From: Sapria himalayana
Taxonomy: Eukaryota > Streptophyta > Magnoliopsida > Malpighiales > Rafflesiaceae
Direction: 5' to 3'
Length of the DNA: 64,000 nucleotides
Assembly (NCBI GenBank): GCA_029783825.1
Contig: JAREIK010000801.1
Location: forward strand, 7,601,571-7,665,570
The stretch's first letter is position 1, and each line of letters begins with the position of its first letter. Below, in pieces: positions 1 to 13,649 of this stretch. The translations under genes and the position numbers were made by a program. Under the pieces are notes generated by a model. It was not told the origin of the DNA, did no database searches, and saw only the letters and a program-made list of their open reading frames with translations.

Positions 1-194
1 GGGAATGATAATTGTTAATTTATCTTTGGATAATAAATTTATTTTATCGTGTTTGTTTATATTATTTTTATTTTTGTTTATCATTTTTTTGATGATGTCA
101 TGATAAATATTTTTTTCATTACATACAAATGTCACATGTAATATTATTGTATTTTTTCATATTTTTATTTGTGCATTGTGAATTTGTGATTTAC
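1..194. other. AT-rich DNA, nothing recognised
   Basis: T-rich, low-complexity sequence with no coding signal or recognisable repeat. Confidence 0.5.
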
Positions 195-446
195 ATACTA
201 ATCAAAAACCAGCACGACCTAGTTCCCAGCATGACCTGCACAACTCGACATGGCTTAGCACAAACCAGCTTGATTCTACTCAGACTCATGATGGTCGGGC
301 AATGTTGGGATGGGCAAAACACAAGTCATTTCATGCCAAGCATGACATGACTGCCACATCAGGTCGTGCCCATCAAGCATGATGGCCTGACTGGGCCACC
401 TAAAAATGGGTCGTGTTGGCACGACATGACCCATCTGATACCTCTA
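195..446 (+). mobile_element. Short hAT-like non-autonomous element
   Basis: A GC-richer island with reiterated CATGACC and CACGACC words ends CATCTGATACCTCTA. That end is a decayed form of the hAT terminus GACACCTCTA, which occurs with perfect target duplications elsewhere in this window. The left end is uncertain. A candidate duplication (TGATTTAC before, GAAATTAC after) matches only 5 of 8, so the start is tentative. Confidence 0.5.
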
Positions 447-454
447 GAAATTAC

Positions 455-2108
455 CAAAGTTATGGTTATTCTCAATGGCATGACCTTTTATTTTAGAGAT
501 TAATTGTCTTGGTCATAGCTATTCTCAATGCCATAATATTTAGTTCTAAAGGACAACTAACTAGGCTTCATCATTCATCACCACCATGACTTTGGTATCC
601 CAAAGAAGACTTGATGAGATATGAAAGTCATGACCTCAAGCCAACTTCACAACTTCTAATTGAAAGCATCGCATAGATATCTCGAAATATTTAAGTAACA
701 CTTAGAGAAAATATAAAAAGGAGAGAGAATAATTGAATTTCAAACCAATAAACTACAAAAAACTTAGAAGGCATTATTCTAATCCTCACATAGGAAAAAA
801 AATCAAGGTAACATGATAAAGTTTAATTGGGTTTTAAGTTTTGACAATTAGATTTATTTTTGGACTTGCATTTGGAACCCTTGATTCACATGTGATGTCT
901 CACAACATAATTCCTACAAAATCCTATTCAATATTAGGCTAAATTAATATAAATGGTTGAGTTATGTACTTATGATGTGATGATATGTTATTATTGAATT
1001 ATTAATATTTGTATTAATGTGTATTGTAGAATATTGATGGATATGGATGTGTTATAAAACCAAAATTTAGGCTTTTTTCTATATCATAAGCCCATGTATG
1101 TTGCTCATGGTAGATGGTGATATGTATATTACATGATACATTCACATAGTATGATAAGAAAGTAGTGACATCCCTTCTCATCTTAAAGTATGAGATAAAT
1201 CTGTGTGAAAACCAAAGGCTGAGGTAAGTTTAAGCATTATGAATATGATACTTATGAAAATAAAATTATGAGCACATTTATAATCAATCCATTATAGATA
1301 TTTTAGAAGAACTAACCTCGAGTAATATGGTGATTAAGTAGAATATTTAATCTAGGAGCTTTACCATATTGTATGAGTTATGTGTCAATTATGATGTATG
1401 GTGATTGATAAGTCATGAGGCATATGCAAAAAAAGGTAAACCATGTAGTAGTGACATCTCTATGAGTCAAATTCTCTTATATGTTTTCCATAGATAAGAT
1501 TCATTAGAAGTTATATGTTAATTTTCATGAGTATAGTGCTTATGAAATCAAAAACATAAAAATATTTATTACCACATTATCTTGCATCTTTAAGATATTA
1601 GAGGTTGAAAAATAGAAATATATATTTAAAGTAATTGTCAAGAGAAGCTAATGATTTTCCTAAAAGGAGTAGACATGCAAATAACTCATGAACAAAATGA
1701 TATGTTGCTTCGATAACTAAAAATAGAGGGGATAATTACGAAAGGTTTATCCTTCATAGCGATTTTCTAAGAATGATATCCATCTTGTATGCCAAGAAAG
1801 TACTTGGACTTTATCATATTAATTTATACTTAATTTAATAATTAAACACAACATTGACCAAACACTAGAAGTAGTATCATTACCCACAAGAAAGTGAACC
1901 AATCCTATAGTTTAAGTATCTTTCTAAAAACTCAACTTTATCAACTCAACTTGGGTAATAGTTAATTCACTATTGATTGGTTGAACTACCAACTCAATCT
2001 TTATTGGATTGATACTTGGACTTATGTTTATTTTATTACTTGTGTGATCAATATACTTGTGGAGACTTGATAAATTTTTAACTCTATTGCTTGGAATGAA
2101 TAAATATT
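455..2108 (+). repeat. LTR copy 1
   Basis: Directly repeated with 6190-7708. It ends immediately before the PBS-like TGGTACC motif. Its 5' part is missing or disrupted at the short hAT-like element ending at 446. Confidence 0.75.
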
Positions 2109-2126
2109 TGGTACCATTGTTGGGGA
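2109..2126 (+). other. Primer-binding site (tRNA-Asp type), copy 1
   Basis: TGGTACCATTGTTGGGGA matches the tRNA-Asp PBS TGGCGCCGTTGCCGGGGA at 13 of 18 positions. All five differences are C-to-T or G-to-A transitions, as expected from decay of methylated cytosines. Confidence 0.7.
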
Positions 2127-2327
2127 TCAAACAAGTTTTGGTGTTATTTTTAGGGATGAATAGTTTGATCATTGTTTGATTAGTTAACTTAAGTTGACAT
2201 AACTATCCTTGCAAATGATAGTTCTATTTTTAGTTGATTGGATATATTTATTGCTTAGTATTTGTTTTATATTTATTTTTTTGTTTTTTTTATTTTATAG
2301 CCATCACACTATTAAATAGAAAATTTT

Positions 2328-2471
2328 GAGATTGAGTTAACACCTCTAGACCTACAAATGGAGAGGGAGCTACAAGAGTACTGTAGAGATAGAGAGTTCA
2401 GAGAAACTAGAGAGATGATATACCCAAACCAAAATTTGTCAACTATAAGAAATAAACTCTCTACAAAATAA
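2328..2471 (+). pseudogene. Gag-like N-terminal relic
   Basis: An open stretch of about 47 codons starts EIELTPLDLQMERELQEY and continues REFRETREMIYP before a stop. It is charged and glutamate/arginine-rich, like the gag N-terminus of Athila/Tat-type elements, and lies where gag is expected, 200 bp after the PBS. The rest of gag is not open. Confidence 0.4.
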
Positions 2472-2852
2472 CTAGTTTTATTTAATTTTAAGCAATGATT
2501 CCAATCCATATCATCATCCTTGAGTTAAAATTTATGAAAGTTTATTCTATGGGAATCTAGAGCAACCACTAAATACTATGATTCATATCTAATAATAAAT
2601 GCATCATTTGAAGAAAGAATTATTATTTTTCTAATGAAAACAAGGAAAACTAATACAATGGAAGAAGCTTGGATGAGGTTAAGAAAAATAAGATTTGAAA
2701 ATATGGGTGGCAATATGCATGAAGAAATCACGACTTCTACATAGATCATGAATCCCGTGATTAGATAAACAATAAACAAAGTTCTAATAGAAACTGAAAG
2801 AGCCATGAGATTTATCATACAAAAACTAATAAGAAGATTTGTTATTTCTTAA

Positions 2853-3030
2853 TATCATGGCCCAAGTAAAGAAAGAAACATAAGAGAAAGTCATGGTATC
2901 TTTCAATATCACAACAAAGTAAGAAGTCATGACATTTCCTAGTGTCATGGCCTAAGTTGAAAAATAAATACAAGAGGAAGTCATGATATCCTTCAAGGTC
3001 ACAACAAAGAAAGAAGTCATGATAATTTTA
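2853..3030 (+). repeat. Tandem duplication of about 90 bp
   Basis: Two adjacent copies carry TCATGGCC, AAGTCATG, TATC-TTCAA and TCACAACAAAG in the same order, with starts about 90 bp apart. They sit in the retrotransposon internal region. Confidence 0.6.
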
Positions 3031-4021
3031 AGGTTGCACTCCTATTGAAAGATAAAAAACAAAATAATATTGCAGCATTGAATAAAATCATGATGTTAGA
3101 AGCCATTCAAGCAAGAGGAAGAAGACAACAAAATTAGTATTTTTTGAAGGAGATATTTTGGAACTATTTTAGCCTAGAAAATAAAGGAATAGTGGAAATC
3201 TTGTAATCAGCATCATTGAGCAACAAGGATTAAACAAGGTAGAAGGAGATCAATGATTATATGAAGAAACTCACCTAGACCACTGAGATCGTAAACCTAA
3301 TTGGATATCCAATGAAAGTCTAGTTATGGATAGTAAATATAACACTGCTTTGAAACGTAACTCAATAATTTTTGTTGCATTGCATGATGTAATAAATGTT
3401 TTCATCTTTTTTGATTTGTGTATATATACACACCTAGATATTTTTATACATTTATACTCAAAATAAATTAGGAATCTCATACCTGGCTATGATTTTCTTA
3501 TAAGTCAAGTGAAATCATGACACTCAAACCCAGCTATGACATGCCTTCTAAAAGAGAAGTCATGACCATGCGAAATTCATGAAATTTTTTTTATTAGCTA
3601 AGATAAACCTTAATACTATATAATACCTCAAAACCTATTTTTTGCCACATTTCTAAACTTTCTTCTTCACTCTTTTGATGCAAACTTCTATAATCCTAAT
3701 TTTCAAAGATCTAAGAAAATATGGACACTAAAACTTTGATGTTGATGTTTAGAGAGGTAAAATAGGTGATTGAATAGAGTCTCAAAGCAAAAGAAAACTA
3801 ATAGAGGCAATCTATCATCAAAACTTCTTCAAAATAAAAGTCATGGTGTTAAAGTTTACTTTTCTTATAAAAATGGGAAAAGATGGATGATATATATAAT
3901 GGAAAAGAAAGGCTTTATGAGAGAGAAAAGATTCAATGATTTTTTATATCTTTCCAATAAATAATTGAGAAGAATACTTGGGATTGATTATGTTTGCATA
4001 TGGAGAGGGATAATGCCACAT

Positions 4022-4550
4022 GATTTAGAGAGCTTTACTCTAATTTAGAATACATACAAGATAAGAGTTTCTATGTATAAGGAACTTGTGTACATTTTGA
4101 TAAGGAGTTCATCAATGATTTATTTGGATTGCAAGGAGTCATGGATGAAATGACCTTCAAATATGATATAGTGGAATTACAAAGCTATCACAAAAATTTT
4201 GATAGGTGAAAAAAGCAAATGTAGAATTCCATCGAAGAGTGCATATGCACACTTAGTGTAGGAAGAACTCATGGAGAAATATTATATTTGGTTCTATTTC
4301 TTATACCTTATTTTGTAGCAGACTTTCCATGTCTCGATCATCATGCAAGATGTAGAAATTTTGCTTTTCACCCTAGGCTATAAGATTCATGCAAAAAATA
4401 TTTTTGAGTTGTTTATTCTTAACTTTCAAGTGGGTAAATTTTTTGGTCAAATAATTTACTTTTCTTTTATTACTTTATTATGTCAAGTCAAAGGAGTCTT
4501 GATGAATGAAGAGCAAGATGAATTATTCATATGGATAACTGCCTAATATT
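4022..4550 (+). pseudogene. Decayed plant transposon-protein domain (Transposase_32-like)
   Basis: Translation gives RELYSNLEYIQDKSFYV, a stop, then GTCVHFDKEFINDLFGLQG. This matches the common pattern REFYANL - YVRG--V-F---IN-L-GL of the 'putative plant transposon protein' domain found inside plant LTR retrotransposons. About 90 codons later, VGKFFGQIIYFSFITLLCQ and KGV fit the domain's second conserved block. Several in-frame stops show it is dead. Confidence 0.6.
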
Positions 4551-6189
4551 AGGTGTGAAGACAAGAAAACAGAGATTCTTGAAGGAGAAGAGCCAACTGA
4601 GTTAGAGCAAGAAGTGTTACCCTTCCTCATAGATGATGTAGAAGCAATGAAAAGAGGTGAAGAAAACCATGAGAAAGGATTGATGCCAATATTCAAACAT
4701 TATTTGACTATTCAAGTGGGTAATATAGAAAAAATCATTAATATTTTGTGAGCAATGAAATTAAAAGCTAAATATAGTGAAGTGTGATGGATGGAAACAC
4801 TAAAAGTCTTGCATATTTCCCTAACAAAGGACGTATAGAGAAGAGATGATTAGTGGGAAGAGTACATAAAAAGAAAAGAGGAAGAAGACAAAGTTACCAT
4901 GGAGAAAAGAGGTATATTATGGTCGATACATCTTAATAAGAAAGAAATATTATTTGTTAGTGTTCAAGAGAAGTTTGAAGATCAAGTTATGAATATCTTG
5001 GAAGATGTGATGAAATATTTGGAGACCAGAGTGATAGGAAGAAAATGAATGGCAGTAATTTGTGGTAGATAGAGATCAAAAAGTGGAGGAAAGAGTATAT
5101 TATAGAGAGTAATAGCAGATTGAAAACTTGAGATGAAATAGTGAGAACCAAAAGTAAATGAACTTTGCACTTGGTTCATTCAAAAATTCACTAAAATCAC
5201 TTGGAAAGTGGAAAGATACCAAGTGCGATGTGATTTTGCAGATGATAAAATGGATGATAAGCATTAAAGGAGACTTAGAGAAACCTTCCACATACATTCC
5301 TCTATTTGTGCATTTTTAGGGTGGATTTTCAATTTAAAGATATTGATCAACATGGACGAGCATGATGCCCTCCTTCTTCTTCACATTGAAATGTTATGTA
5401 TTATTTTTCTTAATAATTTTGTACTATAATTTTTTTTATTGTATTAATGATGTTTATGTTGTGTTAGAAATTTGGAGGGAGATTCATTGATTGGGGATAA
5501 GTACTACTTTTAGTGTGAGAGTTTGTTTGATACTCTATGTATCAACTTTTTTTGGGTGGTTTGGAGATTAATTCTTGATATATTGTAGATATTTATACTT
5601 GTATGAGAAAAATTTAACTAACATTTTATTTTCAGGGATTTTGATGAATATTAGTGATATAGCATCAATTTTAGTTGAATTTGTTAGACTTAGTGGAGTA
5701 ATGGCATGGAGGAGAGAGATAAGAAATGGAGAGTAATAACATTTCTCATGTTATGACTTAATTTAACCTTCTATTATCTTGAAAAGTAGTCATGATATCT
5801 TTTTTTGGTCATATCTTTTAAAACTCAGTCATAGTAATCTTTATACACCGATTCTACCACCAAATTGACATAGTTTTCTATTGTACAACATTGTTTTCAT
5901 GCCCATGACATTGCCAAGGAGTCATGGATGCACTATCTATAAATTAATTTAATGGTCATGACATTATTTTCATATTGTAGCAGCTAAATGTTTCACTTAA
6001 TATAATTAATCTGGACAAATTCAATCACCATGATTTATCCATTATATAGTAAAAATACTAAGTATTTTGAGTCATGACATTATTGTTCACCATGACATTT
6101 CATTCTATCAAGCATTTACTCCGGTCATAAACTTTTTAGGGTTGTGGCCATATGCTATATAGGAAGACATCACCAAACTCACAAATAAT

Positions 6190-7708
6190 CCCAATGCCAT
6201 AATATTTTATTTCAAAGAGTAATTATCTCAGTTATACCCATTCCTAGTGCTGTGATATTTGTTCTAGAGAAGAGTTACCCGAGTCATGACATTCATTGCC
6301 ACCGTGACTATGATACTTTAGAGGAGATCCGAAGATATATGAAAGTCACTACCTCAAGGCTCAAGTTAGTGTCAAGACTTATAAATAAAAGTGTTGCATG
6401 GATACCCTTAAGTATTTAAGCAATATTTAGAGAAAAAAAAAATACAAAAAAGAAAGATAAAATTGGATTTCAAGCCAAGAGCCACCAAGAAATCCTAGGC
6501 TACATGATTCCGACCCCTACTTAGAAGTACTTTCAAGGCAAACATAGTAACAATGGATTTGGTTTTAAGTTTTGACATAGATTTATATTTGGAGTTGCAT
6601 TGGGAACTCTTGATTCACATGAAATATCTCATAATATATTTCATGCAAGATCCTACTCAATGTTAGGTTAAATTGATACTTGTGGTTGGGTTATGGGTTA
6701 TATACATGTGATGTGATGATATGTTATTATTGAATTATTAATATTTGTGTTAATATATGTTGTAAAATATTGATGGACATGGATATGTTATATAATCAAA
6801 ATTTAAGTTTTTTTTCTATTTCATATGTTTATGTGTATTGGCTATGGTGGATGGTGATAGGTATATCATAAGATACACTCACACAATACAACAAGAAGGT
6901 GGTGCATCTCTTCTCATTTTAATGTGTTAGATAAATTTGTGTGAAAACCTAAGGTTGAAATAGGTTTAATCATAATGAGTATGGTATTCACAAAGTCAAA
7001 AGCATAAATACAATTACAACCAATTTATTATATATATTCTAGAATAACTAACATTGAGTAATATAAAAGTTACGTAGAAATCTAATCTAAGAATTTTATC
7101 ATAGTGTGAGAATCATGTATCAATTATGATGCATGGTGGCAAGTAAGTTATGAGGTACACACAAGAGGGGGTGAACCTTATGATGGTGATAACCATGTGA
7201 GTCATGCTCTCTTGTATGCTTTTCAAATGTGAGATTCATAAGAAGATATATATAATTATAGATAGTATGATTCATACAAAGTCAAAATCATAAATATATT
7301 TATTATAATATTATGTCATATAATTAAGATATTAGAGGTTAAAGAATATAAATATAATATTCGAAATAATCTTAAAGGGTACTTGATGATTTGCCTAAAA
7401 GAAGTAAACATGTTAATGACCCATGATTGTAATGATGTATTGTTTCGGTAGTTAAATTCTGAGAGGAAAACTATGAGATGTCCCTAATAGTAAAAGTATA
7501 AAGATAACAACCACATTGTATATCAAAAGGATACTTAAAACTCTAAATATATTTCTGAAAACTCAAGTTTATCGATTCAACTCGAGCAATAGTTGATTCA
7601 CTATTGATTACTCAAACTACCAACTCAATCCATATGTGATCAAAATTAGGACTTATAGTCACTATATTACTTATATGACTGTATACTTATAGAAACTCAA
7701 TAAGTCTT
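6190..7708 (+). repeat. LTR copy 2
   Basis: Direct repeat of 455-2108. Homologous LTR sequence may extend upstream to about 5740, beyond what copy 1 preserves. Confidence 0.75.
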
Positions 7709-7726
7709 TGGCACCATTATCGAGAA
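7709..7726 (+). other. Primer-binding site (tRNA-Asp type), copy 2
   Basis: TGGCACCATTATCGAGAA matches the tRNA-Asp PBS at 12 of 18 positions, all differences being transitions. A 3' LTR should not be followed by a PBS, so this copy marks another 5' LTR. Confidence 0.6.
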
Positions 7727-10129
7727 TGAACTAGTTTATAGAGTTATTATCGAGGATTGAACACTAACTCAAATATATTTTAAAATTTTTGATTGTAATA
7801 ATGATGATGATGAATATTGATGATTTTTTTAAAATTTTTTTAATTTTTTTAATTTTTTTTAAAATTTTTTTAAAATTTTAAAATTTTTTTTTTTACTTTT
7901 TTTTTACTTTCAATGTAGAGAAAGTACTTAACACCTATCATATTACCATATACATTTCATCAGCCATTTGTTAGTTTACATATTCTTTTCACATGGCCAT
8001 CAAATGATCAAAACTCATACATCATCATCTTTTAGAGTTGGTACACAAGATGTGCAATAATTTGGGTGAAAGTGTTCATTAAATATAGCATTATTGATGA
8101 GTATTTATAACTCTAAGAAGCTAGAGTTATTATTTTTCTTTCAAGCCTAATTATACTAAAAAGAAAGTGTAAAGTTTATTTTTTAGTGTAAGTGTGTGTG
8201 TGTATTTCATAATTTACTTTTTTTTTTATTTTGGCTCAATTAATTATCTACATAAATATTAGTTGAGAAAAGTGCTTAATTTAGATTAATCTTGTGTAAA
8301 AATACAACCACCATATTAAGGAGATTAACATTGATTGAGAATCAGAAATTATCCCAAATGTTATGGCATCATAGAATTCAGTAAGTCAAAATCCAATGGC
8401 AACATATTTTTAAAGTTGATGCTGAATAATTATTGGTAACCTAGTAGCCACTTATTTTCTCTACATAGTGGACTTCCAAGTAAACTATCCAAATGGAAAG
8501 TCCTTGTTCATTTAGAAAAGAAAAATGAAAGGCTGAAAATCAATGTGACATGAGATGAAGTTAAGAGATGGATAATTTTGAGCTTGAAGAATCATGACAA
8601 AAGGAAGGAAACAATGCAAAAAAGAAAGATATATATATATATATATATATATAACACAATCTAAGAACTGGAGGGGGCCATGGAAAACAGAAATAAATAA
8701 GAAACTTTAGTGAAAAAAAGGGAACATGTTGAAACACACAGAGTCACATGCGAAGGAATAGAACCAAGAAAACAAAAAAAAATGAAAGGTAGAATCAAAA
8801 ATAAAAAGCAATGCATAAACGAAAAAAAAGAAAAGAAAAGAGTTTTTGTGATAGGAGGCTAGAATACATGAGAAAGAACAAGACATAAAGAAAAATATGC
8901 AAGGAAGAATTACGCTAGAGTAAAAAAAAATGTGAAATGAAGATCTCTTTGTATTTTGTATTTTGTATTTTCTATTTAGTTCTTTAATTTTATTAAATAA
9001 TGAACAAAATAAACTCAAAGGGCTAGTATTTTAATTTGAGTTCTTTTTGTTGGATTAATATAATAATATGTTTAAACTTATATTGAATTTGGAAAAATTA
9101 CATGTTTAATTTGAAGCTTGATTTAATGGTGAGTGTTTGCTAATGAAATGCTAAATTAAATCACAACACTAGTACATAAAAATAACTTAAAAGGATTCAC
9201 TAGTTTAGTATAGTTCTTCATATATTTATTACATTATTAACTCTTAGTTATCATATTTCTTATTTTTATTAATTCCTAGATTTACTTTTTTTATCATAAC
9301 TTAGTTTAGCCATTAAAAAAAACATTATTGTTTGACAAACTAACAAGTTTTTGATGTAGTTTTCGAGGAAAGTATTAATTTAATGTTGCATTATTGATGA
9401 GTATTAATATATTATTGATATTGCTATTAGAGGGATGATCCTCATTATTTTATGAGTGGTACAAACATAACTATTTTATATTTATTCAACTTATTATACA
9501 TAGTTTTTTGATTAGTTAGGTGTTCATATTTTTAATTTTGATCTTTTACAAATAAACAAAGTACATATAAGTATATTTTCATCTTTTCATTTAAAAGATC
9601 CATAAGAACTCACTTATTACATCTACATTTTAACCATTTATTAGTTTACACAAAAAAAATCTCCAAATTATGATCTCATCCATTTGTATTTTCACAAAAA
9701 AAAATTAAGATGACCCTTTTGTTTTTTGAAGTTTTGATGATTCCCACCAAGACAACTGCTCTATTATTGCTAATGGTGAGAATGCCTCAATTAGCAACAA
9801 TGAAATTGTTCGCTACATACTAAATTAAATTCTATATGTCATGAACTTAGTCTTAGAAAAGAGAAGAAAATAATGCTTTATAATAATGAAAATTGACTTA
9901 CATTTAAATCATATGTTTTAAAATGTCAAATACACACACACATCATCATCATCATCACATCTATATGCTTTTCTTTTCTTTTTGCATTAATATAATATTA
10001 ACAATTATGCATATTTAATAGATGTTTAACAATGTGTTTAATATACTACTGCAAGATCATTTATAGATGTTTACGAGTCTCATCCCATCCGTTAAATTGA
10101 AAAAAGAATGAGTTGGATGAACAACCTTA
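7727..10129. other. AT-rich DNA without recognisable genes
   Basis: Includes a homopolymer-rich A/T tract (about 7830-7895), an (AT)n microsatellite at 8630-8653 and a CAT-rich tract near 9940-9960. The first 50 bp continue the retrotransposon internal sequence. The rest shows no domain I can identify, and the 103-codon minus-strand frame at 8707-9018 looks compositional. Confidence 0.5.
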
Positions 10130-12700
10130 GCAAAATGTCTTTCAATTGATGCTATCTTGATATGTGCTTCATTTTAACGACACAATATTAGAGTTATTTG
10201 AAACTACATGATAATTCATACCATTGTATATGAGCTTAGTTCTCGGTGAGAAACCCCAAGATCATGAAGTATGGATATGGGCCGTACAGTTTCACAATAA
10301 ACATGGGCTAATGTTCTTTATTAATCTTTTACTGATAAATCATAAACATGAAATGATATTTGATTTCTTGGTGTTCCATGACATGAAAGAATATCCAAGA
10401 AAAACACAAAGTCACGAAATAAATTTGGAAATAGATCTTCAGAAGTACGAGCAAGAGACTCAATCCACATCAAAGAAGGCTTTGAGTTGTACATGAGAGG
10501 GTTTTGCATATCCTCATAAAAGAATTAAGAAGTTGAAATGAAGAATAAAGTATTTTCTATTGAGAATTTTAGATAATGTAGAATGTGATGGTAGCTTGTA
10601 GGTGAGGGTGACAAGGAGTAATAAGAAATTGACTTGGATAATTAGCAATATCAGAGTTATCTAACTGTGTTATAGTTAAATACAAAGATGACCAATAATC
10701 TTTATTATAGATGAGAACTTCTAGAGATGTACCTTCCATGAGCTGATGATTTGTGATACATTTCATTGGTGCACAAGAAGAATTGCTTCTAAGATACCCG
10801 GCTTGTCGTTATGATTGCAAAGTATAGTTACATTATGAAAGTCTTAAACTTTTTGTGGAATTAGATATCTCCAACATACGAAAGAAATAAAGAATCCCCA
10901 ATTCTTAGAAATTAAAATCAATGGACAAGCTAATGATATTTTATGTTACCTATGAATGATGACTAACAACAATAACATTAGCTATAAATACAACATGAGT
11001 TATGACTAAAGATTCATTATGCTCAACTATAGGGAGTGATCATTAATGATTGAACACATCAAAAATACTATAGCATGCCAACACATTTAATAATACATTG
11101 TCTAGAAGATTGTTTGAGGTCATAAAAATTTTATAACTAACAAGTAGTATTCTTGAATTTACACAATTCATTTCACGTGGATAGCCATTGGGTAAGTCCC
11201 CATGTAAATAGCTTCATGCTAATCACCATTCAAAAAAGCAATATCAATTTCTAACTGGCGAAGAGAGTAATTAAAGGGTGAAGATAAATCGAGAAAGAGC
11301 TTAATTATGAATACATTTGTCACTAGAGCATGTGTGTAAAAGTAATCAATATCCTACCCTTGAGTGTAGAATTTGGTGGCAAATCAAATCATATAATGCT
11401 CGATGATTCCATCAACTTTGTTTTTATCCTTGCATGTCCAATGATAGCTAGTATCTTTGTGCCCCTTAGAAAGCTCACAAATAGTCCATATGTTATTAGC
11501 TTCAAGAGCATTAAACTCATCACACATAGTCATCTCCCAATATGATATATTACATGTTTGAGAGTAATTAGGAGGCTCTAGAATAAAACTCACATGCATA
11601 ATTGTTTTGCAAACTTTTGAATGTGACTTATAATAATTCAAACATCACATTGGGATGAAGGGTAGACCATAGACACCACATATGATAACTAGCTCACTAT
11701 GATAAACATTGCAAAGATTTTGGTTTATGAATTATGTGAAGTGATTTGGTGATGATAACCATGTTTTTAGTAAGGCATAATAAAGTATTAGGATGATCAG
11801 AGAAAAGGTGTTGTCATGATGATAAAATATGTTGCCCAAATTGGTAGTATATGTCCTACCTCTGAGATCGTAAATTTGTTCACTAAATATCATGTCACGA
11901 GGAACAAAAATGTGTAGTTTGAATGTCCAACAATTTATAGGGCACCAAACCTTGAGGGTATCCAAATTCTTGCTTGGGGAGAAAACTTATGTCTGATGGT
12001 CAAAAGAGTGGAGACATAGCAAGGACATCTAAAATTATGTAAATGCATATGATCAAGTTATCTTTGGTGAAAAACTTAGGAAGGAAGCCCTCGTACTAAT
12101 CAATGTCACCCTAGAAACTAAATAAAATTCCAAATGAAAAAAAATGGATTGGGCATAGTTGATGCATGCCAAAAAAAAATGCAACATTCCTTGATATTAT
12201 AAAAAATCTTCAAAAATTTATTCTTTGTCATTAATCGAAGGAACTACTTTAAAGAAACAACTGGTTGATTTTTAATTAAAGCAAAAAATTGGTGAACTGA
12301 TAAAAATGTTTGATTTATATTTTAAATGATATATCCATGTATATCTTGAATAGTCATTAACAATACTAATGAAATATTTATGATCATCAATAGTAAGCAC
12401 ATGAAAGGGACCCTAGGCATCATCCTATAATATATCTAAAACAAATGTTGATACATGATTATCACCATGTAATTTGAAGCATTTTGCTTAGCCAAGTAGC
12501 TCGTCATCCGTCCTAGGATCGCCTTTTCTCATCCTTTTGTTTAACTAGAAAGAATGGATGCTTAAGTCATGAGTACCACAACTCTGAATTGTTCTCATCC
12601 TTTTGTCCAATGGCGACCAACCATGAAATGACCAAATATTTTAGTAGCCTTCACCATCAATATAAGTCCGCAAGTATCATGAAATCATAACTAACAACTT
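10130..12700 (-). mobile_element. Ty1-copia pol relic 'B' (integrase, RT, RNase H)
   Basis: On the minus strand the copia order is preserved. The integrase core (about 12520-12300) reads DDA-GPFHVLTIDDHKYF then SIVNDYSRYTWIY. The integrase C-terminal region (about 11960-11850) includes FVPRDMIFSE. The RT N-terminus (11641-11384) has SYWEMTMCDEFNALEANN and W. Further RT (about 11290-11100) has LRQLEIDIAFLNGD. RNase H (about 10490-10330) resembles AFFDVDWVSC and CVFLGYSFMSWNTKK, and then comes the connection to a KHI-type tail. Multiple stops and frameshifts make it inactive. LTRs were not identified. Confidence 0.78.
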
Positions 12701-13649
12701 TAGATATCAACCAATAATAAGAGTTAGAGCATAAAAAAGTTGATTAAAAGTAAGTTATATGAAAAAATAGGGACATATAAGGCATGATATAAAGTGATGT
12801 AAAACAATACTTATATAAAAAAAACTATATCTCCATCGAGTAAAGAAATGTGTTTTTTAATGATATCAACATCATCATCATTAAAAAGTTTAAAAAAATA
12901 ATCATAACATATATGATATGCCATCCATGCCAACAAACCAAGTATGACATCCATGTCATCAAAAGTTGATATATTATTTATTTGCCAACAAACTATAGTC
13001 TATAATTGAGCACTCAAGAAAAATAAATTTGTGGCATAATGAAACAAAAGAAGAAGATGAGCCAATGTCATAAGTATCAGATACATAAATGATATCTTTA
13101 CCATAAGCATCAATTGAATCGAAGTTGGAATTAGTGTTATTGTTTTAATTAACCATAAAATTATAATTGTTTGACATGTTTGTCTTGCTATGAGAAATAT
13201 CAATTCTATTCTTTAATTTCTATTTACATGGATAACCATAAAGTTCAAATCATAATGAGTGCAATGTGATCAATTCCTTATTGTTTGATAAGTTAAATTT
13301 ATAGTAATCATGTTTGATATGATGAATGTATTATCCAAGTCATTCTAACATTCTTCTTGGATGGCTAGAAAAAAAATTTGCTAAAATGAGAATAGGAATC
13401 CTAGATGAGAATTTGACCTCGTGCCTAGGGAAGAAAAATTATAAAACATAGTCCAGTCACTAAAACTCTTGTATACTTTAATTTGCCACTATCATAAATG
13501 AGTTGAGAATGGAATTCAAGCAATTCGTTCTAGATCATTTTGAGCAGTGATACAATTATGACATCTTGATATCCTTAGTTAGAACTAGATACCATTAGTA
13601 TATTGTATAGTGAGAATTCAAGCAATCCAAAACAAAATAAAGATCATTT

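Larger units (their letters stand above)
447..7760 (+). mobile_element. Old LTR retrotransposon with two LTR-PBS units (gypsy-like, non-autonomous type)
   Basis: Two long direct repeats (about 455-2108 and 6190-7708) share long colinear tracts, such as TGATGTGATGATATGTTATT followed by ATTGAATTATTAATATTTG. Each is followed by a primer-binding site resembling the complement of tRNA-Asp, as used by Athila/Tat-type elements. Between them lie degenerate gag-like and plant transposon-protein coding relics. A polypurine-rich tract near 5700-5740 may mark where the second LTR begins. Because the second LTR is also followed by PBS and about 50 bp of homologous internal sequence, this is a tandem remnant and not a simple 5'LTR-internal-3'LTR element. 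Confidence 0.75.

Noticed and set aside
8707..9018. 103-codon minus-strand frame, Phe/Ser-rich
   Set aside because: Low-complexity composition from an A/G-rich plus strand, with no domain or context.
10224..10496. 90-codon plus-strand frame
   Set aside because: Antisense to the minus-strand copia RNase H relic, whose motifs are recognisable in the other strand.
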